A DNA stretch of 35,016 bases, from positions 1-35,016 of IMG/VR virus record IMGVR_UViG_3300021511_000020; one strand, written 5' to 3'. The stretch comes from a virus. The translations under genes were made by a program, and so were the position numbers. Each line of letters opens with the position of its first letter. Position 1 is the stretch's first letter. Below are positions 6,703-15,729 of this stretch, piece after piece. The notes beneath the pieces are model-generated. The model had not been told where the DNA came from. It saw only the letters and a program-made list of their open reading frames with translations, and did not search any database.

Positions 6703-6710
6703 GTGGCTCA

Positions 6711-8561
6711 ATGGATACGCGCGACAGATGGTGGTCAAAACGGGCGAACGGTAACAGACACGACGACATGAAGCTGTCTGTTGACGAGCTTTCCGACGAC
6801 CAAGAGAGAATCAAGACGCAGTACAGGAACTGGCTAAACCTATACACCAATAGGACTTACTCCAGCTTCAAGCCAGGCGAGGCGCAGTATGCGCTACACA
6901 TGCTTGAGGAGACCCACGGGGTGAAGCTCAACGTGGTCCAGTCCTGTATTGATACACTCGCATCCAAAATCGCCGCGTCCCGCCCCCGCCCGCAGTTTCT
7001 GTCGTCCGACGGCGACTGGAGCATGAAGCAGAAATCCAAGAAGCTTGAGAAGTTCGTAGACGGCATTTTTCATGAGTGTAAAATCTACGACGAGTCTCGT
7101 AAGGTTTTCATTGACGCAGCAGTGTTTGGCACCGGATTTCTGAAGATTTTCCGCTGTGATGACAGGGTGAAGCTTGAGCGCGTTTTTCCAGCAGAGATTC
7201 TGGTAGATGAACAGAGCGCCCTTGTCTCAGACCCAAGGACCATGTACCAAGAGAAGTTTGTATCGCTTGAGGTACTCGTTGACCTGTATCCCGGGGAGTC
7301 AAAGTCACTGATGCGGATGACAGGCGAACACACCGTGGAGGGCGGCAAGGCCATCGAGACCGACCTGGTGCGCGTCATCGAGGGATGGCACCTGAAGTCC
7401 GGCAAGAAGGCCAAGGACGGTCGGCACACTATTTGCGTTGACGGGATTACGCTTTTTGATGAGGAGTACGACCACGAGTACTTCCCGTTTGTTGAACTTA
7501 GGTGGACAAAGCAGCCGTTTGGTTGGTTGGGACAGGGGCTCTCCGAGCAGCTGGCAGGGATTCAGAAAGAAATTGACAAGCTGGTTCGGCGTATCCAAGA
7601 GGCCATGCACCTTTTTTCTGTGGCAAAGGTTGTTATTGAAAAGGATTCTATTGAGAAGTCCAAACTCAGAAACGTCATCGGGGACATCCTTGAGTATAAG
7701 CCGGGCGCCGCCCCGCCGAAGGTTGTTATGCCATCGGCAATCTCAAACGAGGTGTTCAGACACCTCTGGGAATTGTACGGAAAGGCATACGAGGTAAGCG
7801 GCATTTCTCAGATGTCTGCCGCGTCGGTGAAGCCGGCTGGAGTTGAGGCTGGCATTGCCATGCAAACGCTCCTTGACATTGAGACACAGCGGTTTGCGCT
7901 TTTGTCGAAGGATTGGGAAGAGTTGTTCTGCCAGGCAGCTAGAATTGTAGTTGACCTGGCCAAGGAAATCAACGGCGACAAGGAGTTCAAGAGCAAGTGG
8001 GTTGCCAAGAGCTACGCAGAGACCATCCCGTGGAACGAAGTGGATATGGACAAAGACAGGTACGTCTTGAAGGTTTATCCTGCCAATCTCCTTCCGCAGA
8101 CTCCGTATGGCCGTTTGGCCGCCGTAGAGAATCTGATGAGAATTGGGCTGATACAGGACCCGAAGGAAGCGATGGCGCTCCTGGATTACCCAGACCTTGA
8201 GAAGCACCAAACGCTAATGGCGGCCGATATCGATGACATCGACATGGTCATTGAGGAGATGCTGGCCAACGAGAACTACATTGAGCCACAGCCATACCAG
8301 AATCTGCAAATGGCGATGTCAAGAGTTAACAGCGCCCTGCTGAGGGCGCGACTGGACAGGGCCCCGGAAGAGCGTCTTGCGCTACTTGAGCAGTGGCTCG
8401 AGGATGCGGAACGTCTGGTCGAAGTGCAAGAGGACGAACTTGTCCAAACGCAACAGCTCATGGCTCAGCAACAGGCCATGGCAGAACAAATGCAGGCTGG
8501 TCCACCGCCAGGAGACCAGGCCGGGCCATCACCGGCAGAACAAGCTAATTTGCCGGCATAA
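6711..8561 (+). CDS. portal protein
   Basis: A 616-residue protein between TerL and the scaffold, the classic portal position and size for short-tailed phages. The N-terminal half has the portal-like helical/beta pattern, including KLNVVQSCIDTLASKIA, AVFGTGFLKI and ERVFPAEILVDE, which is a common pattern in podoviral portals. The long C-terminal segment (about residues 520-590) is helical, Gln-rich and coiled-coil-like, as expected for the crown or barrel. It forms the dodecameric ring at one vertex, through which DNA enters and leaves. No Shine-Dalgarno precedes the ATG; a TATAAT box lies eight bases upstream. Confidence 0.9.
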   Translation: MDTRDRWWSKRANGNRHDDMKLSVDELSDDQERIKTQYRNWLNLYTNRTYSSFKPGEAQYALHMLEETHGVKLNVVQSCIDTLASKIAASRPRPQFLSSDGDWSMKQKSKKLEKFVDGIFHECKIYDESRKVFIDAAVFGTGFLKIFRCDDRVKLERVFPAEILVDEQSALVSDPRTMYQEKFVSLEVLVDLYPGESKSLMRMTGEHTVEGGKAIETDLVRVIEGWHLKSGKKAKDGRHTICVDGITLFDEEYDHEYFPFVELRWTKQPFGWLGQGLSEQLAGIQKEIDKLVRRIQEAMHLFSVAKVVIEKDSIEKSKLRNVIGDILEYKPGAAPPKVVMPSAISNEVFRHLWELYGKAYEVSGISQMSAASVKPAGVEAGIAMQTLLDIETQRFALLSKDWEELFCQAARIVVDLAKEINGDKEFKSKWVAKSYAETIPWNEVDMDKDRYVLKVYPANLLPQTPYGRLAAVENLMRIGLIQDPKEAMALLDYPDLEKHQTLMAADIDDIDMVIEEMLANENYIEPQPYQNLQMAMSRVNSALLRARLDRAPEERLALLEQWLEDAERLVEVQEDELVQTQQLMAQQQAMAEQMQAGPPPGDQAGPSPAEQANLPA

Positions 8562-8569
8562 GGTGTTAG

Positions 8570-9454
8570 ATGCCAGAAAAGATTAAAGAGGTAGTCGATG
8601 ATGCGGTTCAGGCCGAGCCCTCCGATGCTGACGTGCTCGCCGTGCTCAAGTCCGGCAAGGTCCCTGAAGGTGAAGGGCAACCGGCTGACAGGGCGGGAAC
8701 GCAGGATCCGACACCGGAAGGGGATGACAAGCCTGATAGCTTCGAGGCGAACGCGAGGCTTGAGCGACAGAATCGCGAGTTGCGGGACAAGCTCAAGAAG
8801 CTTGATGAACTTCAGGAAGCCGCCAAGGAGGGCCCAATGCAGGCTCTGCAAAAACTTGGCATTGACCCCCTCGACCTTCTTGACTCGATGGATGACGCAA
8901 CGCCGTCCCCACCAGAGGAGGGGGTCCAGACCGAACTTGAAAAGCTCCGGGAGGAGCAGAACCGACTGAAGGCAGAGCTTGAGAGAAGCAAGTATGATGG
9001 CTATGTGTCAAAGCGCAAGGATGACCTGATGTCTAAGATGTCAGAGCTTAAGGAAGACCATCCGTTTGCGCATATGGCTGCTGCCTCAGACGAATCCTTT
9101 CTTGACAACGTCCTTGAGTATGCGGGGCAGTACTACAAGCAAAACAACGAGCTTATCGCAGACGCCGACCTCGTGAAGGCCGCCGATGGGTTCATCGTCG
9201 ATATGTTTTACAAGCAGCTTAACGATATTTTGAGCGTTCCCGCCGGAGTGCAGAAGGTCAAGGAGGCCATCTCGAAACTGGAGGGACATTCCTCTGACGC
9301 GCCAACGCAGAGCACGCAGCAGAAGCCAGCACCGACACTGAGTAATGATATGAACGCCGACCCGGCCAGGGGCAAGCGTGATCTCACCGACGAGGAATCA
9401 GAGGCTGAGTTCATTCGCCTCATGCAGAAGGACGGGTGGGTCGGAGACGACTAA
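8570..9454 (+). CDS. capsid scaffolding protein
   Basis: A 294-residue, acidic, highly charged protein between portal and capsid. It has coiled-coil stretches at about residues 61-84 and 119-142, a Pro/Glu/Asp-rich N-terminus and a disordered Thr/Gln-rich region before the C-terminus. Composition, length and position fit the scaffolding protein that templates prohead assembly and leaves or is degraded before packaging. No protease motif is present, so it is not an obvious protease-scaffold fusion. AAGGTG lies upstream of ATG 8570. Confidence 0.8.
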   Translation: MPEKIKEVVDDAVQAEPSDADVLAVLKSGKVPEGEGQPADRAGTQDPTPEGDDKPDSFEANARLERQNRELRDKLKKLDELQEAAKEGPMQALQKLGIDPLDLLDSMDDATPSPPEEGVQTELEKLREEQNRLKAELERSKYDGYVSKRKDDLMSKMSELKEDHPFAHMAAASDESFLDNVLEYAGQYYKQNNELIADADLVKAADGFIVDMFYKQLNDILSVPAGVQKVKEAISKLEGHSSDAPTQSTQQKPAPTLSNDMNADPARGKRDLTDEESEAEFIRLMQKDGWVGDD

Positions 9455-9552
9455 CAACTGTAGCTGGACCCGAGAAGGCTCTTAAGGCCAACCCCCCAGA
9501 TCAAGCCAGCCACTGGGACCCCTGAACGGCATAAAGCTGAAAGAGGTACATC
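9455..9552. other. 98-bp gap between scaffold and capsid genes
   Basis: The longest gene-free stretch in the head block. I see no convincing promoter, terminator hairpin or small gene in it. It ends in AAAGAGG, the ribosome site of the capsid gene. It may act only as a leader that boosts capsid translation. Confidence 0.4.
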
Positions 9553-10758
9553 GTGGCAGCTCTTAATCCTACCACCTTTGCGTATGCACTGAAGACTCTC
9601 TATAGCGAGAGGAAGCTTCAGAATCTGGTTTACAAGAACAACCCCTGGTTCGCTATGGTTAGTAAGGACACTAACTTCAAGGGGGCCAACTTTGTCGAGG
9701 CCATGATTTATGGCCACACTGGCGCTCGGTCTGAGCAGTTCTCCACTGCTTTGGCCAACAAGGCCGCCAGTAAGGGTGTGGCGTTCACCATCACGCGGTC
9801 TCACGACTACGCGCTGGCGTCCATCGATACCGAGACCATCCTTGCCTCCAAGGGCAATGAGGCCGCGTTTCTTGCAGCCGTTAAGCGGGAGATGGACAGC
9901 GCAATCCATGCCGTCACCCGATCCATCGCCAAGGGTCTCTTTGGCAATGGCTGCGGTATCCTGGGAATCCAGGATGGTGCTGCCGCCGGTCTTGTGGTCA
10001 CCCTGTTGAACTCAGATGACGTCACCAACTTCGAGGTTGGTATGAGTGTCGTGCCCGCCGCCATGACCGGCGAGCTTGCAACCGGTGCCCCTGGCACCGC
10101 AGTCACCGTTGACGCTGTTGACCGTGACGCAGGCACCATCACGCTCTCTAGCGTGACTGGGTTCGATGACGCCGACGCCATCCTAGCCGAGGGCGACTAT
10201 GCGAGTGCCGCTGACCGGAAGATGATCTTCGGCCTTGCTGCGTGGCTTCCGTACACTGCGGAGTCTAGCGGTACCTTCTTCGGCGTTGACCGAACGGTTG
10301 ACGTGTCCCGCATGCAGGGACATCGCATCGACGGCTCTGCAATCGACGTTGACCAGGCGGTGTTGAAGATGGCCGTCCGGATCGCCCGCGAGGGTGGCCA
10401 TCCAGACTTCGCGATTCTCTCGTATGAGAAGTGGGAGGAGATGGTTGATGACCTTCGTGACAGCGTGCGCTACCAGCAGCACAAGGTTGGTGAGACCGGG
10501 TTCCAGAGCCTCTTGGTTCAGGGCCCGACTGGACCGATCTCGATTGTTGCTGATCAGAACTGCCCAAGCAATCGGTGCTACGTCCTGACCAAGGACACCT
10601 GGCGCTTCAGGAGCCTTGGGCCCGCTCCACAAATTCTGAACCTTGACGGGCTTCAGATGCTGCGGGAGTACAACGCGGACGCTTACGAGCTTCGTGTTGG
10701 CTTCTTCGGTAACCTGTGCTGCAACGCGCCTGGCTACAACGGCGTTCTCAAACTGTAA
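9553..10758 (+). CDS. major capsid protein (HK97-type, with insertion domain)
   Basis: A 401-residue protein starting at a GTG with AGAGG upstream. Residues about 10-135 look like the N-arm, E-loop and spine (FKGANFVEAMIYG; then AFLAAVKREMDSAIHAV as the spine helix). Residues about 141-225 form a beta-rich insertion (MSVVPAAMTG, TAVTVDAVDRDAGTITL). Residues 225-401 resemble the A/P-domain end (GVDRTVDVSRMQG, IAREGG, ILSYEKWEEM). Position after the scaffold and before a strong terminator agrees. A shorter paralogue without the insertion is encoded at 2342-3475. Structure is inferred from pattern, not modelled. Confidence 0.9.
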   Translation: MAALNPTTFAYALKTLYSERKLQNLVYKNNPWFAMVSKDTNFKGANFVEAMIYGHTGARSEQFSTALANKAASKGVAFTITRSHDYALASIDTETILASKGNEAAFLAAVKREMDSAIHAVTRSIAKGLFGNGCGILGIQDGAAAGLVVTLLNSDDVTNFEVGMSVVPAAMTGELATGAPGTAVTVDAVDRDAGTITLSSVTGFDDADAILAEGDYASAADRKMIFGLAAWLPYTAESSGTFFGVDRTVDVSRMQGHRIDGSAIDVDQAVLKMAVRIAREGGHPDFAILSYEKWEEMVDDLRDSVRYQQHKVGETGFQSLLVQGPTGPISIVADQNCPSNRCYVLTKDTWRFRSLGPAPQILNLDGLQMLREYNADAYELRVGFFGNLCCNAPGYNGVLKL

Positions 10759-10768
10759 CCCATGTCAG

Positions 10769-10802
10769 CCCCGGGGTGCATCAGCACCCCGGGGTATTTT
10801 TG
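10769..10802 (+). terminator. intrinsic terminator after capsid gene
   Basis: A perfect 11-bp stem (10769-10779 with 10784-10794) closed by an ATCA tetraloop and followed by TATTTTTG. The stem is almost pure G/C. It lies ten bases after the capsid stop. It is the only clear Rho-independent terminator I see in the window. Partial read-through would give capsid mRNA in excess over the downstream tail genes. Confidence 0.9.
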
Positions 10803-10810
10803 AGGCAAAT

Positions 10811-11491
10811 ATGGGCAATAAGAAGGCCGAGAAAGTCAAACGAGAAGTGGGAGACCCGGCGAAGGGCCAGTCTTTCAGCGTCATTGGCAAGATTCTCGAA
10901 TACATCAACGGGATCAGCGGGATCAGCCCCACGCCCGGGTGGAGGGAGCGGCTTGGCCCAACCACAAAGGAGTGGAACGACCACCAGCAGCGGGTCGCAG
11001 AGATGCTCGCCTGGCAGCGCGGTCCACAGTCAGAACCGCTTCCTGCGGCTCCACCGCCGATGCCAACCACATCACCTCTTCCCCCAACACCGCCGCCGGG
11101 CGAAATGCAAACAGTGCCGCTTCAGACTGGACCGAAGGAGGCCCCGCCAGAGGTGAGCCCCGGCAGGGCGGACATCCTTGCGCTAATGGAGGAGGAAGAG
11201 AAGCGGAGAAAGCGTCAGGCTCAGCTGGCAAAGCTTAATCGCGAGGAAATGGAGGCCGAGATGCGCAGCCAGAGCCCCGGCCCTCCCTCTGAGGCAATGG
11301 ATTACATGCCCCGGCCAGATGCGCCGGCCGCAGGACCCCCGTCGGAGGCCTGGGCCTATATGCCGCAACGGGGGCTATCCGCAGAACAGCAGGCAGCGAT
11401 GGCACCGGGCGCAGCCGTAAGCGGAATGGGCATCCCGCCGGCAACCGCAATCGCAGAAATGATTAAGCGGCTATGGATGGCAGGTAAGTAA
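10811..11491 (+). CDS. hypothetical Pro-rich structural protein
   Basis: A 226-residue protein just after the capsid terminator. A short N-terminal domain (residues 1-75) is followed by a Pro-rich linker (about 77-118), a charged helix (about 120-155) and two copies of GPPSEAxxYMP (157-167 and 175-185). The end is Ala/Met-rich with a final helix. It is not recognised. Position between capsid and adaptor, and the disordered composition, suggest a minor head or head-completion protein. The ATG at 10811 is chosen for the GAGG just upstream; the frame is open further upstream but would overlap the capsid gene. Confidence 0.6.
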   Translation: MGNKKAEKVKREVGDPAKGQSFSVIGKILEYINGISGISPTPGWRERLGPTTKEWNDHQQRVAEMLAWQRGPQSEPLPAAPPPMPTTSPLPPTPPPGEMQTVPLQTGPKEAPPEVSPGRADILALMEEEEKRRKRQAQLAKLNREEMEAEMRSQSPGPPSEAMDYMPRPDAPAAGPPSEAWAYMPQRGLSAEQQAAMAPGAAVSGMGIPPATAIAEMIKRLWMAGK

Positions 11492-12198
11492 TGGCACGAA
11501 CGCGCAGAAGGGCTGCCCTCAGGCAGGAAATTAGGGACAGGGGCGACCTGCAGGCTCCGCGTCATGACCAGGACTACCTTGACAGGATGCTTGACCAGGG
11601 CCACGCAGAGTTTCACAGAATGATTGTTTCGGTGTGTCCCGACCAGTTCCTTGAGCTAAAGACTTATGACATTCCGGCAGACCTTATTGGTGCCGACGGC
11701 GATGAGCTTGCCCTGCCCACTTCCCCAGACGCAGAGTTCTACAAAGAGAATGGTGTTGACGTGAGCGAGGGCGGCAGGTGGTATCCGTTGCGCAGGCATC
11801 GACACTCTGAGCGCAACCAACTGCAGGACACTGGCGTCGAGAAGATGGTTACGAAGTATCGAGTTATGGGAAACGTGCTCAAGCTTCGCCCAACTCCATC
11901 CTGGACGAGCCAGGTCAGATTGTGGTATGTCCCTGCAGCAGCTCCATTCTCGGATGACGCTACCAGCTTTGACGGGATTAATGGGTACGACGAGTACCTC
12001 ATTCTGTGGTGCGTTATCAGGGGGAAAATGCGCGACAGGTATGACGCCACAGAGTTTGAGCGTCAGTTGATGGAGCTTAAGTTTCGCATTATTGAGGAGT
12101 ATTCGGACAGGGGAGAGTCGGAGCCGGACCGGGTGAGAGACGTTGACAGAGAGTTTATTAACAATGTTTTTGAGTTAGGCCTTCCGGGGGCCCCATGA
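11491..12198 (+). CDS. head-tail adaptor protein
   Basis: A 235-residue protein overlapping the previous stop (TAATG). The middle has TKYRVMGNVLKLRPTPSWTS, then VRLWYVPAAAPF, then YDEYLILWCVIRGKMRDR, a pattern shared by adaptor or neck proteins of short-tailed phages that sit below the portal ring. The flanking segments are helical (HAEFHRMIVSV; FERQLMELKFRIIEE). Order portal, scaffold, capsid, then adaptor and nozzle supports this. The strong Arg-rich start (ARTRRRAALRQ) is unusual. Confidence 0.65.
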   Translation: MARTRRRAALRQEIRDRGDLQAPRHDQDYLDRMLDQGHAEFHRMIVSVCPDQFLELKTYDIPADLIGADGDELALPTSPDAEFYKENGVDVSEGGRWYPLRRHRHSERNQLQDTGVEKMVTKYRVMGNVLKLRPTPSWTSQVRLWYVPAAAPFSDDATSFDGINGYDEYLILWCVIRGKMRDRYDATEFERQLMELKFRIIEEYSDRGESEPDRVRDVDREFINNVFELGLPGAP

Positions 12199-12581
12199 GG
12201 AAGTTGTCTAATCCTGTTGGCCTTGAGGGTCAACCAGCTCGCGAGGCGATAGATAGGGACATATCAAGGCTTGCGGAACATGTAAATGCGCCAATGGGCA
12301 CAGTTGATATTACCAGCGTTGGTATGATTGTCCGAATAGGCGCAATTGCTGTAGTGCGCAGGTCTTCAGCTTCTGGAGGCACGGTTCGCCTTCAAGCGGT
12401 AGGCGACCAAGACAAGGGCAGACGCTGTGTGGTATACAACGATTCTGGTTCACTCATTACCGTTCGGCCATCTTCTGGCGGGAGCATCAATGGGGCAGAC
12501 TCTATGGATATCAAGGCCTCCGAGGCTGACATGTTTATTTGTATCAGTGCAAATCGCTGGATCGTCATAAGAAATACGTGA
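12195..12581 (+). CDS. hypothetical beta-rich tail-associated protein
   Basis: A 128-residue protein whose ATG overlaps the adaptor stop (ATGA). Residues about 40-128 look like a small beta-barrel or beta-sandwich (VRIGAIAVV, GTVRLQAVG, RRCVVYND, ITVRPSSGG, DMFICIS, RWIVIR). The alternation of short strands with Gly/Ser turns and the final RWIVI strand are common in small virion proteins. No family is recognised. It lies between the adaptor and the nozzle gene, so it may be a neck or tail accessory protein. Confidence 0.55.
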   Translation: MRKLSNPVGLEGQPAREAIDRDISRLAEHVNAPMGTVDITSVGMIVRIGAIAVVRRSSASGGTVRLQAVGDQDKGRRCVVYNDSGSLITVRPSSGGSINGADSMDIKASEADMFICISANRWIVIRNT

Positions 12582-12582
12582 C

Positions 12583-15500
12583 ATGGCACTAAGGGACAAA
12601 ACGGTAGATATTTTTCCAATCGCCATTGAGGCGGGCGAGTCTCCAAATCTGAGTCAGGCAGCCTTAATTTTGAGGGACTGCGAGCAGGGGCCGAAGGGGG
12701 AGCTTGTGAAGCGGACCGGCCTGTCCAATTACCAGGATAGCGGAAAACTCGCTGATGGCCACATCGCATCCTTCGCCGGCATGCCGCTTACATATGGTGA
12801 GCAGATTGACATCCTTATGTCGAATGGCGATTGGAATACGCCATCTGAACTTGGACTTTGCACGCTTGACCTGAAAAAGGTGTCGGCCGAGAAGGGTGCC
12901 GACGAGCAGGCTGGGCATGTTCAGGTGATCGATGTGGGTGGCGCCTACCTAACAGTAGTTAAGAGGTTCCCGTATGCACAGCAAGACGTTCGTACGCTTG
13001 GTGGCTGGGGCCCCGTTGGAAAGGATGCGCTTCGAGTATACTCATATGAGGGCCAGCTTCTTGGCGAACTAACTAGCGTGCTTGACGGCACGCTGCGTGA
13101 TATTGACGAGATTAGGCTTGTGAAGCTTGCTACGGGGGATGCAAACATCTATGCCATTGCCAGGTCTGACAACGGCAAGATGTGGTTCACAAGCTATGCC
13201 ACACTTTTTGACACCGATCCGTGGACTCAAATTGGTACCGTATCCGACTGCAACGGTATCTATGACGCAGTTGCAGTTGACGGAACCTATGTTGCAATCG
13301 CCTATCAGGAGGATAATTCGGGTACCCCCCAGTACGCAATGATGAGGTGGCAGCCGCCCAGCGGGTTCACAATTTTCAGGCCAGGAGACTCTGGAGCGAA
13401 TGGCGAGTGGGCGGCCACCGTGTTTAGGCGTGGCGTTAACGAGGTTGTGTATGCGTTTGTTGACAGCGGTATCCCAACCTTCCTGGACGTGAAGGCTAGA
13501 GCATTCGATCTTAGCACTGGCGCATGGGTTGGCGTTCGAAGGACTGTGTTCCAGACGCTTACCGTTGCGGGTACTGGCGAACACGTAATGAGTCTTTGCG
13601 GAGTCCGCCTGGGTGGCGACGATGCCCTAATATACGTAAATACGTGGAGCGCAACTCTGCTTAGAGAATCCGAGTCATGTAATAACGTTAGAAGCTGGAA
13701 AACTACGTTCCCATATGCGTCTGGATCTGATGGCGGAACGCCATTCATTGTTGGCGCACACGTTGCCGGCAAGCCGTTTAACGAAAACGGCGACGATCAT
13801 ATGCTATCAATTGTTCGCGGTGGTTACCAGGTATATCCGGCCGCCGGGTCTCTTCCTGATAATCTGGGGATGCTGATAAAAAGCACTGGCGAGGTTCTTG
13901 CAAGGTATCTTGTCGGCGTTACATCAATTTGGAAAACGTTTGATTTCCCCGGGGTGCTGGTTGCGCCCGCTCCGCCTGACGTGTTCAGCTCATCGGACAA
14001 CGGCGGATATGTCATCCCCGCTATCTACAGAAACATATTCGATGTTAGATACCGCAACGCAGATGTCGCGTACTGGTTCCTCGGTGAGGACACCCGTGTT
14101 ACGAGCGGCGTTGCAGCAGAGCCGGTATTCCTTCGGTATACGCCAGACGCCGCCAACGTCAAGGCAGTTGAGGTAGACGGAAGGCTGCTAATTGGGGGTG
14201 CGCTTGGTTACGTTTTCGATGGCCGAGATGTATTTGAGAACGGGTTTCTTGGGTTTCCAGCCAAGCTTGAGACGAACATTGTGGCAGGTGGCGGTGTTGA
14301 CACGGGCTTGCACTACTATACGGCTTGTTGGGCCGTCAGGGATAGATACAACAATGTGTACCGGTCGCCCCCGGCGCTCCCGGTTGAGGCAATTACGACA
14401 GGTGGCAATAACAAGGTTGAGCTGCATATTCCATCTTGCACCGTTACCAGGGTTAACAATGCGGGCAGCATTGTTCTTGAGGTTTATCGCACACTGACAG
14501 ACGGGTCAACCTTCCACAAGGTGACCGAGATTGAGAACGACCGCCTACGCCGAGACGTGTTGTTTACCGACGTGAACGCTGACGACCAAATCGACACTGC
14601 GGCCATCCTGTACGTAGACGGCGGGTCTGCCGACAACGGCGGCGTGCAGCCGTATTACGTAGACTGCATCCATCAGGGCAGACATTTCACAGTGGACGGC
14701 GAGAACCCAGATACTACCATCTTTCTCAGTCAGCCAGTTATCCCCGGTCGCGGCCCTGAGTACAACAGGGCGATGTCAATCAATATTCCAGGAGATGGTG
14801 GCCCCATCACCGCCCTTGCCAGCTACCTCGACTCGCTGTTGATATTCAAAGAGAACAGGATCTACCTTGTGTCGGGCTCCGGTCCAGACCGAACCGGTTT
14901 CGGCGCAACGTACTCACCGGCTAGGCTACTCCACAGCGGTTGGGGCTGCAAGCAGCAGAGGACAATTGCTCAGGCCCCGCCCGGGCTGTTTATTGATACT
15001 GGTCGTGGCATCCATATGCTTAACAACCAGCTTCAGCTGTTTGATGTTGGTGATCCAATACAATACTTTTACGACCAAACGGAAATCGCTTCTGCTACAA
15101 TTGTACCAGACAGGCATCATGTCATATTTGTAACGGGATCTGATGACGCGCTTGTGTACAATTACAAGTACAATTCGTGGAGCTTGTTCACAAATCACAA
15201 TGCAACCGACTCTGTGCTTGTAAATGGAAAACTGCATCTTAAGGTAAATGATGCTATATTGTACGAGGCAAGGGGCTCGTTTGAAGATGACCTTGTGGGT
15301 GGCGCAGAACCAGTCCACTTGGTCATTAGAGTTGGATGGCTTAGGTTTGCTGGGTTAAATGGCGTGCAATTTGTCAGGGGTATTTGGATACGGGGACACA
15401 GCGTGGCCCCCACTGACCTTAGACTCAGGGTTGCATACAACGATCCCAAGTGGATCGACGATGACTCGTTTGATACGTCAGAGCTTGATCAGTTTTCGTA

Positions 15501-15720
15501 TGAGATGCACTATGGAACATTGCCAACCTCTGACAAAAAGTCGTTTGTGCTTAGGTACGCAAACAGCGTTCATGAGTGTGATAGAATAATGGTTGAAATC
15601 AGCGAAGATACTCAGGCGTCAGGCACCCAGGGTGTGACTATCAGTGGAATTTCGATGCAGGTGGCGCTTGAGGCTGGCCTCAAAAGGCTTGAGGATGCGA
15701 GACGCATAAGGTCTTCGTAA
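12583..15720 (+). CDS. large tail nozzle/tubular protein
   Basis: A 1045-residue beta-rich protein following the adaptor genes. Around residues 740-805 it carries the pattern typical of podoviral nozzle or DNA-stabilisation proteins: GGPITALASYLDSLLIFKE, IYLVSGSGP, GWGCKQQRTI, then GLFIDTGRGIHML. The first 500 residues look like repeated blades. This places it with the T7 gp12 / P22 gp10 functional class that forms the tail tube below the adaptor, although direct homology was not tested. It is longer than T7 gp12 (about 800 residues), so extra domains may be exposed on the tail. Two bases separate it from the previous stop. Confidence 0.75.
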   Translation: MALRDKTVDIFPIAIEAGESPNLSQAALILRDCEQGPKGELVKRTGLSNYQDSGKLADGHIASFAGMPLTYGEQIDILMSNGDWNTPSELGLCTLDLKKVSAEKGADEQAGHVQVIDVGGAYLTVVKRFPYAQQDVRTLGGWGPVGKDALRVYSYEGQLLGELTSVLDGTLRDIDEIRLVKLATGDANIYAIARSDNGKMWFTSYATLFDTDPWTQIGTVSDCNGIYDAVAVDGTYVAIAYQEDNSGTPQYAMMRWQPPSGFTIFRPGDSGANGEWAATVFRRGVNEVVYAFVDSGIPTFLDVKARAFDLSTGAWVGVRRTVFQTLTVAGTGEHVMSLCGVRLGGDDALIYVNTWSATLLRESESCNNVRSWKTTFPYASGSDGGTPFIVGAHVAGKPFNENGDDHMLSIVRGGYQVYPAAGSLPDNLGMLIKSTGEVLARYLVGVTSIWKTFDFPGVLVAPAPPDVFSSSDNGGYVIPAIYRNIFDVRYRNADVAYWFLGEDTRVTSGVAAEPVFLRYTPDAANVKAVEVDGRLLIGGALGYVFDGRDVFENGFLGFPAKLETNIVAGGGVDTGLHYYTACWAVRDRYNNVYRSPPALPVEAITTGGNNKVELHIPSCTVTRVNNAGSIVLEVYRTLTDGSTFHKVTEIENDRLRRDVLFTDVNADDQIDTAAILYVDGGSADNGGVQPYYVDCIHQGRHFTVDGENPDTTIFLSQPVIPGRGPEYNRAMSINIPGDGGPITALASYLDSLLIFKENRIYLVSGSGPDRTGFGATYSPARLLHSGWGCKQQRTIAQAPPGLFIDTGRGIHMLNNQLQLFDVGDPIQYFYDQTEIASATIVPDRHHVIFVTGSDDALVYNYKYNSWSLFTNHNATDSVLVNGKLHLKVNDAILYEARGSFEDDLVGGAEPVHLVIRVGWLRFAGLNGVQFVRGIWIRGHSVAPTDLRLRVAYNDPKWIDDDSFDTSELDQFSYEMHYGTLPTSDKKSFVLRYANSVHECDRIMVEISEDTQASGTQGVTISGISMQVALEAGLKRLEDARRIRSS

Positions 15721-15729
15721 GGAGGAGAT

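Noticed and set aside
13069-13772. Two long minus-strand frames inside the nozzle gene
   Set aside because: They are shadows of a 1045-residue gene with a coherent beta pattern.
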